A stretch of 64,000 nucleotides of DNA from Amyelois transitella (lineage: Eukaryota > Arthropoda > Insecta > Lepidoptera > Pyralidae). The translations under genes were made by a program, and so were the position numbers. Under the pieces are notes generated by a model. That model saw only the letters and a program-made list of their open reading frames with translations, was not told the DNA's origin and made no database searches. The DNA is taken from NCBI RefSeq assembly GCF_032362555.1, contig NC_083509.1:4859001-4923000 (forward strand). The letters are read 5' to 3'. Shown here piece after piece: positions 1 to 10,717 of the stretch (the stretch's first letter is position 1; every line of letters starts with the position of its first letter).

Positions 1-227
1 GGATATAAACGCGAATGAATGAATTTATCTTGCTCTATGCTCTAAAGGTTGGCTGGAAGAGATTGCATAAGCGATAAGTCTTTGTACCATCTCTATCTGT
101 TTTATGTTGTTTTGTATGTTTTACTCTTATAGTGCAATGCAAGAGATTTATCTATCTATCTACCTAATGTTGGGACATGCAATATACGAAAGGGATGACG
201 ATAGGTACTGAATGATAATATTCTTAC

Positions 228-2427
228 CTCACTTTGAGCCAATTCATTGTCATGATGCGGGAACTTGAGGTCGACTCCTCCCGTGTGTATATCCAGTTTG
301 GAGCCGCAGACGTCAGAAGCCATGGCGGAGCACTCAATGTGCCAGCCCGGGCGGCCCGCGCCCCACGGCGACTCCCACGATGGCTCGCCCGCCTTACTGC
401 GCTTCCACAGGGCGAAGTCATTGGGCGAACGCTTTTCTCCAGTGTCATCGCTTAGGTCACCTTAAATTGTTCATTGTCACCTTAAACTTCAGGAAATGCC
501 AATTCTCAGTACGATTTTTTACCAAATTGTATTAGATAAGCTTTTGCGCGGGATTTCGCTCCCGTGGGACATACCAGAAAAAAGTACCTAACCCATATAT
601 TACTCCCTAAACTCTATGCTATAATAACTCTAGTCTGGTAGTTTTTGAGTTTATTCATTACAAACATACAAAAATATTTAGCTTTTCTCTAAATAGAATA
701 CTTTTCTGGTTTTGAGTAACTGACAGACAGGCTACACACACACCAAACCATGGATCGAGAAATTTATAATCTAGCATGTAGGTATGTACCTTGCTTATGA
801 GGTCTAGGGGTGTGCTAAGCGAGGACTTCTCGAAATTCGGACTGGAAATTAACAAGATTTTTCGTTTTCAACTGACAGATGACTAGAAAATATGAAGTAG
901 TGGGTGTCCTAAGTAAGTCTATTAAGCATATTAGTCATATCCTAGTTCATAAATTGTAATAATGCCATACCTTCTCCCTCTTGTAACGATTTTGTGTCAC
1001 CATATGCTTCAGGGACTAGTCTAGCATAGTGATGTTTGTCTCTGCTATCAAACTCTGCTACACTAAAGTAAACAGATCCATTTGATTCATAAGCTAAGCC
1101 ATTATCTATTATTTTCTGAATATATGTTATGATTTGTGGAACATATTCACTCACTCTTGTTAATACATCTGGTGGTAAAACCTAAAAGCAAAGTGTAATT
1201 TATGGTGCAAGCTTTACAATGAAAATATATCTGAGAAAAAACATCAAATGATAAGTGTCTTACATTTAATGACTTCATATCTTTATGAAACTCATTCTCC
1301 CAATGCCTTGGCAGTGCTGTGAATATGGCATTGTCTGTGACAGTAGCTCCGTACTTGCTGTCCAGCCAATCTGATATAGGATCCTTGGCTGATTTAAGGA
1401 GCTCACACTTGGCTTCTTTTATTTGGTCAGCATCATTTTTCTCCACATGTGCTTTAAGGTTTTTAACTGCTGAAGCAACTCTAAAAACATATATGTTTGA
1501 TAACTTTCATATAAATTATTATACAGCTATTTGGGTTTTGAAACTACTTATACATGCACTTCTGTTAAGTGGCCTCATTGATGCTAACATATTGAGGCAA
1601 CGAATAAATGAATGAACAATAAAGATCTACTAGATCAAAAATAATTAATGTCAATTTGATAATCTTTGCAAAAATTTTTTATAGTTTGTGAGAGTAGGCA
1701 AAATATTTTAAGAATCTTATGATATATGTCAAAAATATTAAAGTTACTGTATTACATACTTGTCTAACATTTTCTGCATAGCATTCTTCTTATCAGGGTC
1801 AGCTGCCTGTTTAACTACTTCCTCATAATAATTTACTACAGATGTTGCATCATCTATGGTGTCATCTAGTTTTCTTGCTTCTTTTATATATTTTTCATAC
1901 AAATAGTTCTGCCTTGCCCTTTTTATTATTTTGTCATCAATATCAGTGATATTCATTACATACAAAATATCATATCCAAAATAATCTGACATTATTCGCC
2001 TCAAAATATCAAAAGAGATATATGACCTAGAAGAAACAAATTTTTTGTCAGATTACTATTCAAACCATGTTGTAAACGTTTGTATTTTACTGAAATAAAT
2101 AAATAATTTAGTAATCATATTTGAATTCTATTCTGCTGCTTTAAAATTTATTATGACTTCCATGTGCCTATTATAATTTACATGCCAAATATTAACTACT
2201 TAATTATTAATACATTAGACCAATAATTAAAACATCAAGTTATACCTTGCATGGCCCATGTGGGAGGCATCATACACTGTAGGACCACAGCTGTACCAGT
2301 TCACCCGATTGCCATTGGAACACACAAATTCTTCTTTCTGGCGAGTTAAGCTATTAAATAATTTTAATGTTGGCCGTTTTCTAGTGTTTGATGGTGGCGA
2401 CCAGCTAGGTTGCGATCTTTTAGACAT
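228..2427 (-). CDS. CARS1: Cysteine--tRNA ligase, cytoplasmic (5' part, first five coding exons)
   Basis: Coding exons in transcript order: 2427-2246, 2026-1760, 1480-1264, 1181-971, 460-228. All are bounded by GT-AG and keep one frame (1110 nt, 370 codons). The protein charges tRNA(Cys) with cysteine in the cytosol. It starts [12 protein letters not shown], then LKLFNSLTR, then CGPTVYD and the class I HIGH-type motif HMGHAR, split over the exon 1/2 junction. Then follow [36 protein letters not shown] and [12 protein letters not shown]. The Cys in CGPTVYD, the Cys in HIEC and the His of FPHHDNE match the zinc-site region of this family. The KMSKS loop, anticodon-binding domain and stop lie beyond the left edge. 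The insertion between the two halves of the catalytic domain fits the eukaryotic cytosolic enzyme, not the short mitochondrial CARS2. The start is the first Met upstream of the conserved region. Family call sure; exon ends from splice logic. Confidence 0.95.
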
Positions 2428-3139
2428 TTTTTTTGCAATTATTCATCAAGCAAATTCTAACCTCCAAATAGGAAAGAATACATATACCACTAAAATCCTT
2501 CTGAAGTTTATAAAGCGTAGTGGTTTTGTATAATTAAAAATCACAACTTAAATTGCCACGTATTGGAAAGTAAAAATACAGAGAAACCAACAACCATCAC
2601 TTGAAGCAGGTACAGGAAATAATTTCCCGTAGTGACAAATAACTATAATAGACCACTGAGACTTTGACACCTTGCATATTTTCTTATTTTTATTAAAGCT
2701 CTTGCGTCTTTCATAAAACAGACATTTCTTTATTTTCTTTTCCAATGCGTATTTTTTTAAACCAAAATTATAGTTTGAGCACACGAAAGATGCAATGTAC
2801 ACCAACTAACATTCTGATAGTCATATCAAAGTTATTACATAATGTGAATTAAATTTCTTTTTATTTTATTTATGTATTCAGAACTCGAATAGAAATATTG
2901 TAAAGCAATTTTAGTTTAATAAATCCCAGGTCTATTTAGGAATGACTACTTAGTGCCTAGTTGATTCTGTGGCATTACACACACTTACACACACACATAC
3001 AACAGCAAGAGCACGCACACTAGCTAGGTCAAGATAAAAATATATTTTTATCTATAGCAAAACCTGTGCGTGTTTTACGGCATTCTTGACTATTTTATTT
3101 GTGAATTTAATCATTTTCAAATACTGATTTACTATCATA
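2428..3139. other. Divergent intergenic region between CARS1 and the Lobe/PRAS40 gene
   Basis: About 0.7 kb separates the start codons of two genes read away from each other, so it should hold both promoters. It is AT-rich with a short CA-rich stretch near 2975-3000. I see no clear core promoter motif, RNA gene or repeat family here. Confidence 0.5.
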
Positions 3140-6100
3140 ATGACCCTGTGCATCTGTAAATGTCTGAACATAACATTGGAGAGTGAAACAATCGAAGACA
3201 ATGTTGATATCGCGAAGCTGGAGTTAACAACGACAGAACAAAGGGATATTTTTTTTAGTGAGGTACCATCGGTAAACATCTATTGACCTTGACTCGTAAA
3301 AGGGTTGTTGATTGCTTGCCGAAAATAAAAATAACCGAATGAAATTTCTAGTAACAATGTTTGATATATTACTAAAATATGATAATAACACGCAACATAC
3401 ACCGTACAGTAGGTATAAATAGCGCAATACATGTGCGATTCATACAATCCGCATAATATTTACCCATAAATAGGGTTATGTATATTGTTTATTTTGTGTA
3501 AACTTTGGAATGTAACATTTATGATTGTAAACTAAATAATTCGAAAACTTTAGCGAAAGAAGAGCCTTTGTAAACTTGAAACATATAATTATTGTTTCAG
3601 AAATTGGTTTCAAGTCCTAGTAGTACCCTGAAAACGAAAGTGGCGCAGCAGGCCCTCCTTGGTCAGCGTGTTGTAGACCGTTTTACGGTTTACTTCTGTT
3701 TGGCCTGTGGCCTAAGCACCCATGCCATGTTACATGAGAGACCTAATGGATCTTCTACTGTGCTGATTGCTAAATCTATACTTGTAAGTAGATAAACTTA
3801 CTACCTTTTTCAGTTAAAATTTGTCAGTTACAACTTTTTTGATTGGATGGAATTATAGGTGCTGTGTTTTCCTCCTCCTCTTCCCCATAATTTAAAATAG
3901 GATCATTCCATCTATTTTAATGGATGTCATAAAAGGCAACTAAGGGAATAGGAGCTTGTCTGGTAGCAGAGAAAAACAAAGTGTGTGCTATCTGTTTCTA
4001 ATCTAGTGCTGATTGTAAAAATCAATCAAGAGCTTATAAACTTAGGATACTTCTTTAGGTGATGGGCTGGCAAGACTGTCATTTATGTCTACCCCGCAAG
4101 GGATAAAGCTGTGGCAATGTATGTGCTCATGTATATTGAAAATGTGCATGGGCCCATGAAGGTCTGGTCAATTTGGAGGCTTCATGGGGCCAAAGCCAAC
4201 ATGAAGAAGTATATATGGTGCCTTTTGTTCTACAGTGAGATGACTATTATTATTATTTAAATGAAAATTATGATTTAAACCAATTTTTTAAATAAATATT
4301 AATCATCTATTAACTTTTGTATGTTCAAGTTAAATCAAAAATTTTTGATTTAACATGCACATACAAAACCAACATAAAAATTATTGAGTTTGTAATAAAG
4401 TTTTTGTTGAAATTTATTTATAGCCATGAGAAGACTACTACTAACCATCTATCTATAGTACTTAAAATTTTTAAATTTTGTTCTTGATTTTAAGCCATTC
4501 AATGTTATTTTAGTACATCTTCTATTTAAAATTTTGTTTCACTTTGTAAGTAATAACACACTACTTTGTTTGTAATAACACTTAAATGAACTGATCAAAT
4601 GACATATTATCTATATAAGATACTTACTTTAATGAACTGTTATCCTTTTCAGACTACTTCAGACCAAGTAACTGCTTTGAGAAAATCTAGTAATTTCTCG
4701 CCAGTTTTCAACCTACTGTTGCCAGGTGTCACTAGTGATGTTGAGATGAAAGAAAATATAGACACAAACAATCGGACAATAAGCAAAATGAATGTGTGGT
4801 CTACGCAGCCGCTGATTGGGAACCTTAATATACAGCTGAGACAGACTTTAGAGTCCCAGTTAGAGTCTAAACTGGAAGCAGTGGAGGATTCTGTAAGGCA
4901 GTTCAAGGATCAGAAATATGCAGAATATGAAGCTTTCAGAGAGAGAGCACATCGGGACCACAAGATCTTAGCTAGGTATTTCATTTTTATTAGAATAAAA
5001 TGTAATTTAGATTTATAGTGTCTATAAAGATAAGTTTGTTTTTGCTCAGCAGTGGGACAAAGATATCTTTATAACATCCACTTACATAGTTTTAAATGAT
5101 TGATAATATCTATACCCTGTAAAAAACTTCTCAATATTAACAAGATTCTCTTAATGTTTCCAGCATTATAAGTAAAGCACGGGAGAACACTATCAGTGAT
5201 GGCCTCAGAGTTGACACAAGCCTTGACAATGGGCCACCCTCACCACAATTACCTCCGCTACAGAGAAGAAGACTGTCCTCTATCAAAGATGCCAAAAAGA
5301 TTCCTCAAAGTCAAGTTATTAAGGTACCTACCATGTAACAAATGAAATAAAAAGGGACAATATGGTGATATCCTTCCTACTTATATTATAAACTAGCGCC
5401 CTGTCCCGGTTTCGTGTTTCGTACGGGTGCAAAGCTGATACCAAAATATATTGGCACGCACGTGCCGCGCCGCCGCTTCAAAAATATTCATTTAAATTAC
5501 ATGCTATTAATGCCAATATTATTCCATATTAAATGCAAAATATATTTATGGTACCTTATTAGATAAGGATTGATGCTGTATTGCTTAAAATCACTTCGTA
5601 AATTATTATTTCTCGTAAATAGTAAAGGATACAAATTGATAATTGTGAGTTATCTCTAAGAGAGAAACATATATACCATCGCGGACTTTTTTGTAAACCT
5701 TTTTAAGGTATACAATATTTTGTACATTGTTTTGATTTATCTCGTAGAGTTCAGCCAGCGTTTGCAATGTAAGCGCAAAAAAGTGTTTATTTACGACTTC
5801 ATATTAGAAATCTTAAAATAATCAGTGGTTCTCTAATATATTAAGCATGTAAGCATATAAACCTTCCTCCTGAATCACTCTATCTAATATAAAAAACCGC
5901 ATCAAAATCCGTTGTGTAGTTTTAAAGTATAAGCATACATACAGACGTGGGAAGCGAAAAATGTAATGATATCTGATTCATTCAGAAATGGATCTTACTG
6001 TATTACAATTGTTGTTCAGCCGGATGGTTGGTCTAGTTGTTTGTACGTCTATGTTTTATGTCGCGTAATTCGTATAGGTATGGTTGTTTCACTTTTAAAA

Positions 6101-7950
6101 CTTTCCTACAAAAGTTAAATTTGTGGTTTTCAGCGTAATAGAAATTTTTCACACGAAGAGGACTCATTGGATGCCGATGTTCTATTCGATTTGGAAGGCA
6201 TGGATTCTCACAACAGCGCTATTTCGGACCAAGATGATTACGATTCTGATGGTGAGTAATCTACACTAATAATGAAGACAAAAGATTTGTATTTATGTAT
6301 GTTTGTAATGAATGCACTCAAAAACTACTAAGAATAGACTTTCGGGAGTGACAGACTACTTTTTCTGGAATTTCCCACGGGAGTGGAGCCCTGCGCAAAA
6401 GCTAGTCTCTATATAAAACACGCAAAATATAATAAAATTTCAAAAGTGCCTAATTAATATATATATTCACTCAAGAGATACATTAATTAGAAGAAAAGAG
6501 TTAATAAATATTATTTATTTATTTAAACTTTTTGTACAAAATACAAATGTGTAGCACAATTGGCGGACTTTAATGTTAGAAGCATTATATCGAGTTAATA
6601 TGATTGCTATGATATACACACAATCTTTATCTCTTATGGTATAGGCAGGCCCAATAGTCAGAGGACTCTAAGGTCATGTTTATCTGGATACCTCAGTGAT
6701 TGAAAAAATTACACCCACTGTCTAAAATAATAATCTTCAATTAATTAGTAAATGGATTTTGATTGTAAAGAAATTAAAAAAACAATCGAAATTTAAATTG
6801 ACATGTAGCGGGAGCGATAATTCAACTCGATCGCAACCAAAGGGAAGATCTTCCGCTAGGCGAAGTGTTATGCCTAGGGAACCGCGGTATCAACGACATT
6901 GTGTCGGAGTTTGTATATATGTTTCAATCCGTGAAACCTTCGCTTGCGCGATTTTGACTCGTCGCTGTTATTGGCTGAAAACTTCGCGTGATTGGCTATT
7001 GTGAGTTGTGGCGTAGAGATGTCGGCACAAACATACTGAGAATACCGAATAGAATATTATAAAAAACTGATTATGAGAATACTAAAAATAATGAGAGTTA
7101 ATTTATTTGCAGAGGCGAGTAATGACGAAGGCATCCAGGTATCGCGGCCACGGGGTGGAAATGCATCGGAAATTGCTCACTCGCTGCCTATAAGTGTACC
7201 TAATTTTGGCAAAGAAAGGTCGTCTTCACGTCGAGAGTTAGAGGATGATGTAAGTAAAACACATATTTTTCATCATATTTTGTCAAAACTATGGTGATAT
7301 AATGGAAAGATGTTACTACAGTGTTAAACTTTGAGGTTTGTTTCTATAAGTAAATTCTTAGTTTCTTGCCCATATACTTGTTCTTTGACCTATGTATGTG
7401 AAATGAAGACTGTCAAGATAATATTTTGTTATAAAGGAATTCTTTGCCAAATACTACTACCATTGTATTATTGGCGTAAATAAATAAATAAATTAATTAA
7501 TGAAAGTACAGATATGGCTTAGTGTTGATATGGAGTCAAATATAAATTAGATGTAAAATAGAAGGAAACCCACAAGGTGGTGTGGCGAGACTTAAGGTTA
7601 CAGCAGATGCAGGCTTCTTCTGACTGCTCAAGGTGAGGCGGGTTTGACGTAATAAATAATGGAAATTATTACCAATATTAGCATGAATCAAATTGGCGAT
7701 ATTCTGGTGAAAGTTCTAATCAAGCTTAAAGAATGCGTATGAAACAAAAGATAGTGATAAACGGACGTCTCTACCTAACACTCCAGGAAAGAGGTGCGTG
7801 TGTGTGTGTGTGTTATATCTATATGTGTGTATAACATTGACATTGCAGGAGGTTTCGCAAGACATAGCGGCCAGCATCAAGGCCCTGGCGCGCTCGGTGC
7901 ACGGCGACATGTTCGAGCTGCCGCCCAAGCGCTGCTCCACGCAGATCTAG
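3140..7950 (+). CDS. AKT1S1: Lobe/PRAS40-type TORC1 regulator (AKT1S1 family)
   Basis: Exons: 3140-3262 (tentative first coding exon), 3601-3783, 4653-4975, 5164-5323, 6134-6251, 7113-7249, 7849-7950, about 381 residues. The family call rests on the C-terminal part: SLPISVPNFGKERS, then DIAASIKALARSVHG and FELPPKR, which parallel LPVSVP...WG, IAASMRAL and FGDLPRPR in human PRAS40. PRAS40 (Lobe in Drosophila) binds Raptor, inhibits TORC1 and is released when AKT phosphorylates it. An acidic exon (6134-6251) holds FDLEG at 6185-6199, a TOS-like Raptor-binding motif, and RNRNFS and RRRLSS both fit the AKT consensus RxRxxS. The protein ends six residues after FELPPK, so the human tail is missing. 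The N-terminal half, with a coiled-coil-like ESKLEAVEDSVRQF segment, is unlike human PRAS40. The 3140 start is inferred from an open frame with a good phase-matched donor; everything from 3601 on is firmer. Confidence 0.7.
3890..4135 (+). repeat. Diverged copy of a short dispersed element (the ATGT-tailed family)
   Basis: Lies in an intron of the Lobe/PRAS40 gene. It shares with the better copy at 26420-26695 the blocks TGGATGTCATAAAAGGC, ACTAAGGGA, GATGGGCTGGCAA, and CCCCGCAAGGGATA near its 3' end. The block spacing is similar but the sequence is degraded. Confidence 0.6.
4314..4369. repeat. 56-bp near-perfect palindrome in an intron
   Basis: Two 28-nt arms meet with no loop at 4341/4342 and differ at three positions. 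The centre is TCAAAAATTTTTGA and the outer part TTTTGTATGT pairs with ACATACAAAA. It could extrude a cruciform. It resembles the hairpin remnant of a foldback element. Confidence 0.7.
5387..5965. repeat. Lepidopteran dispersed repeat (unclassified)
   Basis: Intron of the Lobe/PRAS40 gene. It opens with TATTATAAACTAGCG, runs through a block about a rich start (TGTCCCGGTTTCGTG), and ends with CCGCATCAAAATCCG, TTTAAAGTATAAGCAT and ACATACAGACG. I recognise this block order from lepidopteran genomes. I cannot place it in a transposon class by eye. Confidence 0.5.
6300..6412 (+). mobile_element. Helitron-like relic
   Basis: Short degraded piece with the blocks CAAAAACTACTAAGAATAGA, TTCCCACGGGAGTGGAGCC and GCGCAAAAGCTAGT. 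The CTAGT ending and the 'active-site-free' internal layout match the fuller copy at 31141-31339. Low integrity; boundaries approximate. Confidence 0.45.
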
Positions 7951-8617
7951 TCGCCCGGCCGCTAGACGCCTCCCGAACTCTGACTCCTACTCTATTTGTA
8001 GTCTACATAGTTGTGCGTGTCAAGGTGTGCTTGTGTTTCTGACTTCTACAGACATATTGGTGCTTTTGAATTGTGATCGGTGACCCGTACTCCACATGCA
8101 GCTAGCGGATATGATGATCAGAACTGGAAACGCCAGGAATTGTTTATACATTTTTTTATATTTACTCTTTCATGTGAAAGATAATTAATGGTATTCAATA
8201 TTTTGCTCACAAAATATTGTGTCAAGTACAAAAATTACATGATAACTCTGATGTACAGATGTGTGTCTCAAATCAAATGCATTATGTTATTTGCAGAAAA
8301 TATTTTCTGGAATTGATTTGAATTTAAGAAAGTTAAGAAGAATGTTCATTTTAAATATATTGTGAATAACTATATAATTGGATAAATGTTTTATTATTGC
8401 AGTAACTATCTTGTATACTGTAGACTATAAGCAAGAGGCTATGATATGGTAATATAATATCAGAAATAGTAACATTATTATAAAAGCACATAGAAGAAAT
8501 ATTCATTTAAGGCATATATGTTGTTGTATTGAACTTGCTTTAATAACTCGTCAATTTCATACAAGTAAAGTGTAATTGAACATAACTAATAATTGAATGA
8601 TTACTATGTGTGTATGG
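7951..8617 (+). other. 3' untranslated/downstream region of the Lobe/PRAS40 gene
   Basis: No coding frame or repeat family is recognised between the stop codon and the LINE copy. A poly(A)-signal-like AATAAA in a weak context is found only further on, near 10276, so the transcript may run through the LINE insertion; this is inference. Confidence 0.4.
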
Positions 8618-9463
8618 TGTTATACTGGCGTCATCAGCGGAGGAGTTACAGGAGATGGTAAACTGTATGCATGAAGCTTTAAAAGAGAAAGGAATGAAAG
8701 TGAACGTAAGTAAAACTAAAACACTGGTTTTTGAAATGGAGAAAGAAATGACAGCATGTAATATTTTGATTGGAGGAGAAAAAGTGGAGCAAGTGAAAGA
8801 GTTTGTATATCTAGGATCAAAGTTTACATCAGATGGCAAGTATGATAGTGATATTGAAAGGAGAGTGAACGCGGGGAACATGGTGAATGGAGCTTTGCAT
8901 GCCTTTATGAGCAGTCAGAAACTATCCAAAAAGGCTCGACTGGCTGTGCACAGGGGCGTGTTGGTCCCGACATTAATGTATGGGAGTGAAAGTTGGGTAT
9001 GGCAAAAGAAGCATGAAAGCAGAATAAATGCAGTGGAAATGAGAGCGTTAAGGAGTATGATGGGTGTGAAATTGAGTGACAGGATAAGGAACAGCGTGAT
9101 AAGGGAATGTTGTGATGTGAAAGAAGATGTAGTTACAGGAATAGAAAAGGGTATGTTAAGATGGTTCGGTCATGTGGAGAGGATGAATGAAAGCAGGTTG
9201 ACTAAGCAGATATACAAGGAGAGTGTGGAGGGAAAGGTCGGAGTGGGAAGACCTAGACGAACGTATCTTGATCAAATTAAGGACGTCCTGGTAAAGGGTC
9301 AGGTCAAAAGTACCCGAAACCGCCGAGCTTGTATGAAGAGAGTTATGAATGTGGACGAAGCGAAAGAAGTATGCAGAGATCGTGGCAAGTGGAAAGAGGT
9401 AGTCTCTGCCTACCCCTCCGGGAAAGAGGCGTGATTTTATGTATGTATGTATGTATGTATGTA
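8618..9463 (+). mobile_element. 5'-truncated non-LTR retrotransposon (RTE-like LINE), C-terminal reverse transcriptase part
   Basis: An open frame of about 270 codons reads the tail of a LINE reverse transcriptase: VILASSAEELQEMVN (just after the catalytic YADD box seen in the copy at 36181-37195), YLGSKFTSDGK, LMYGSESWVW, LRSMMGVKLSDR, MLRWFGHVERM, GRPRRTYLDQIKD, and ends YPSGKEA. The element ends in an (ATGT) array at about 9438-9461, the usual style of RTE-type tails. It lacks the endonuclease and the first half of the reverse transcriptase, so it cannot move by itself. It is intact in frame over the part retained, which suggests a fairly young insertion. It lies on the sense strand downstream of the Lobe/PRAS40 stop. 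Confidence 0.85.
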
Positions 9464-10609
9464 CTATGGTGTATTCTAAACTTTGTTATACACAAAGATA
9501 TTGACTTAAAACCGAGAGGTCATTATATAAAAAGAAAATGTATCATGAAAATCTAAGTCAGATCTTACTTTAAGCTGCACATTATATGTTTTATATACAA
9601 TTAACTCATAAATTTTATGCAGTTATCTTGATCTGACTTTTGAGTATATATAAAGTATGACTGTGTCGTTAAATGTACATAAAATTAAATTATAAAGTAA
9701 AGTGATTGCAAGTAAATATAAAAATATGGAATGTTAACATCTAAGTCATATCCCGTTAAAGTTACTTGTATTGTTTTTATCTGGTGTTATCTTATTGATA
9801 AGGGAAAGTGTACAAAAATTAACACTTGCATTTCATACTAGTCTTGATGGGGTCACTTATATTTTCAGCATTACGTAGTATTTAAACTCCTATGGGAATC
9901 ATGAGTGTAAATAGTTTAAGATCATTGTTATTGCTTTCAACAAGGATACAAAAATTTTGAAATATGTTTATTTTTATACCCACGTTTTGAATGTTTACGA
10001 GAAGGATCTATTGAGTCGGGCTCGGGTAGTCATGTCTGTACTGTATGTTCTTTTATCTTTTATGTTGTAGATGAAAAACTTGCGATAAGTTTTGTTTTGA
10101 AGTGGTGTTATGTACCATAATTCAGTGTCTTCCAATAACACTGTTCTAAGAAGGATTTTTTCAATGTGAGAATATTTTTGTGATTGTATTTTCAGTCAGT
10201 TGTATTATTTTTAGTCATGTCATTGGTATGATGTTAATGAGAAGGACTTTGATTGTATCGAAATAGAGATCATGTAATAAATATTGACCATGGAATCTGT
10301 AATTTTATTTGTTTCACTTTATTGTGATATCAATGAAATAATAATTGTTTTTTTTTTGTTGAAACATTTTTGTAGCATGTTGAGTTGCAATCTCAGAAAA
10401 TAAATACAGCAGAATTTTAGTTGTCCTGAGAAACGAAGCCATGGAACTTTTCCTGAGGTTGCAATAAAACTCAGCATCGAAGTAGGCATTGCTTCCATTT
10501 ATTGCATCAATGACAAAAGAATCGGTGTTTTTTTTTGACTGAGTAATCATTGGATAGAGTACCTACTGTCAACCCCAGGTTGTCAACGACGCACAGAGGT
10601 GCAACATTC
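9464..10609. other. Intergenic DNA between the LINE copy and IFT88
   Basis: AT-rich, no coding frame with family support. A possible polyadenylation signal (GTAATAAATATT) lies near 10275. Nothing else recognised. Confidence 0.4.
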
Positions 10610-10623
10610 GTTTCCATGGTTAC
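10610..10623 (+). promoter_or_regulatory. Candidate RFX X-box upstream of IFT88
   Basis: GTTTCCATGGTTAC, about 95 bases before the IFT88 start codon. It matches the nematode-type X-box RTHNYYWTRRNRAC at 13 of 14 positions and is nearly palindromic. RFX factors (DAF-19, Rfx) drive ciliary genes through such sites, usually within 100-200 bases of the start. The match is seen in the sequence; function is inference. Confidence 0.6.
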
Positions 10624-10717
10624 AGCGTCACAACATACTGACGTGTCTTTACATCTGTGTTTTAAGTGTGTCTTGTAAAGAATTAAACGAGTATATTAAC
10701 CAAATTTCTTAATCAAA

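Noticed and set aside
6759-7004. A coding exon inside the Lobe/PRAS40 gene
   Set aside because: Open frame of 81 codons without family similarity; the neighbouring exons join in phase without it.
8610-9434. A host gene of 274 codons
   Set aside because: It is the end of a LINE reverse transcriptase, repeated at 35638-37195, and has the ATGT tail.
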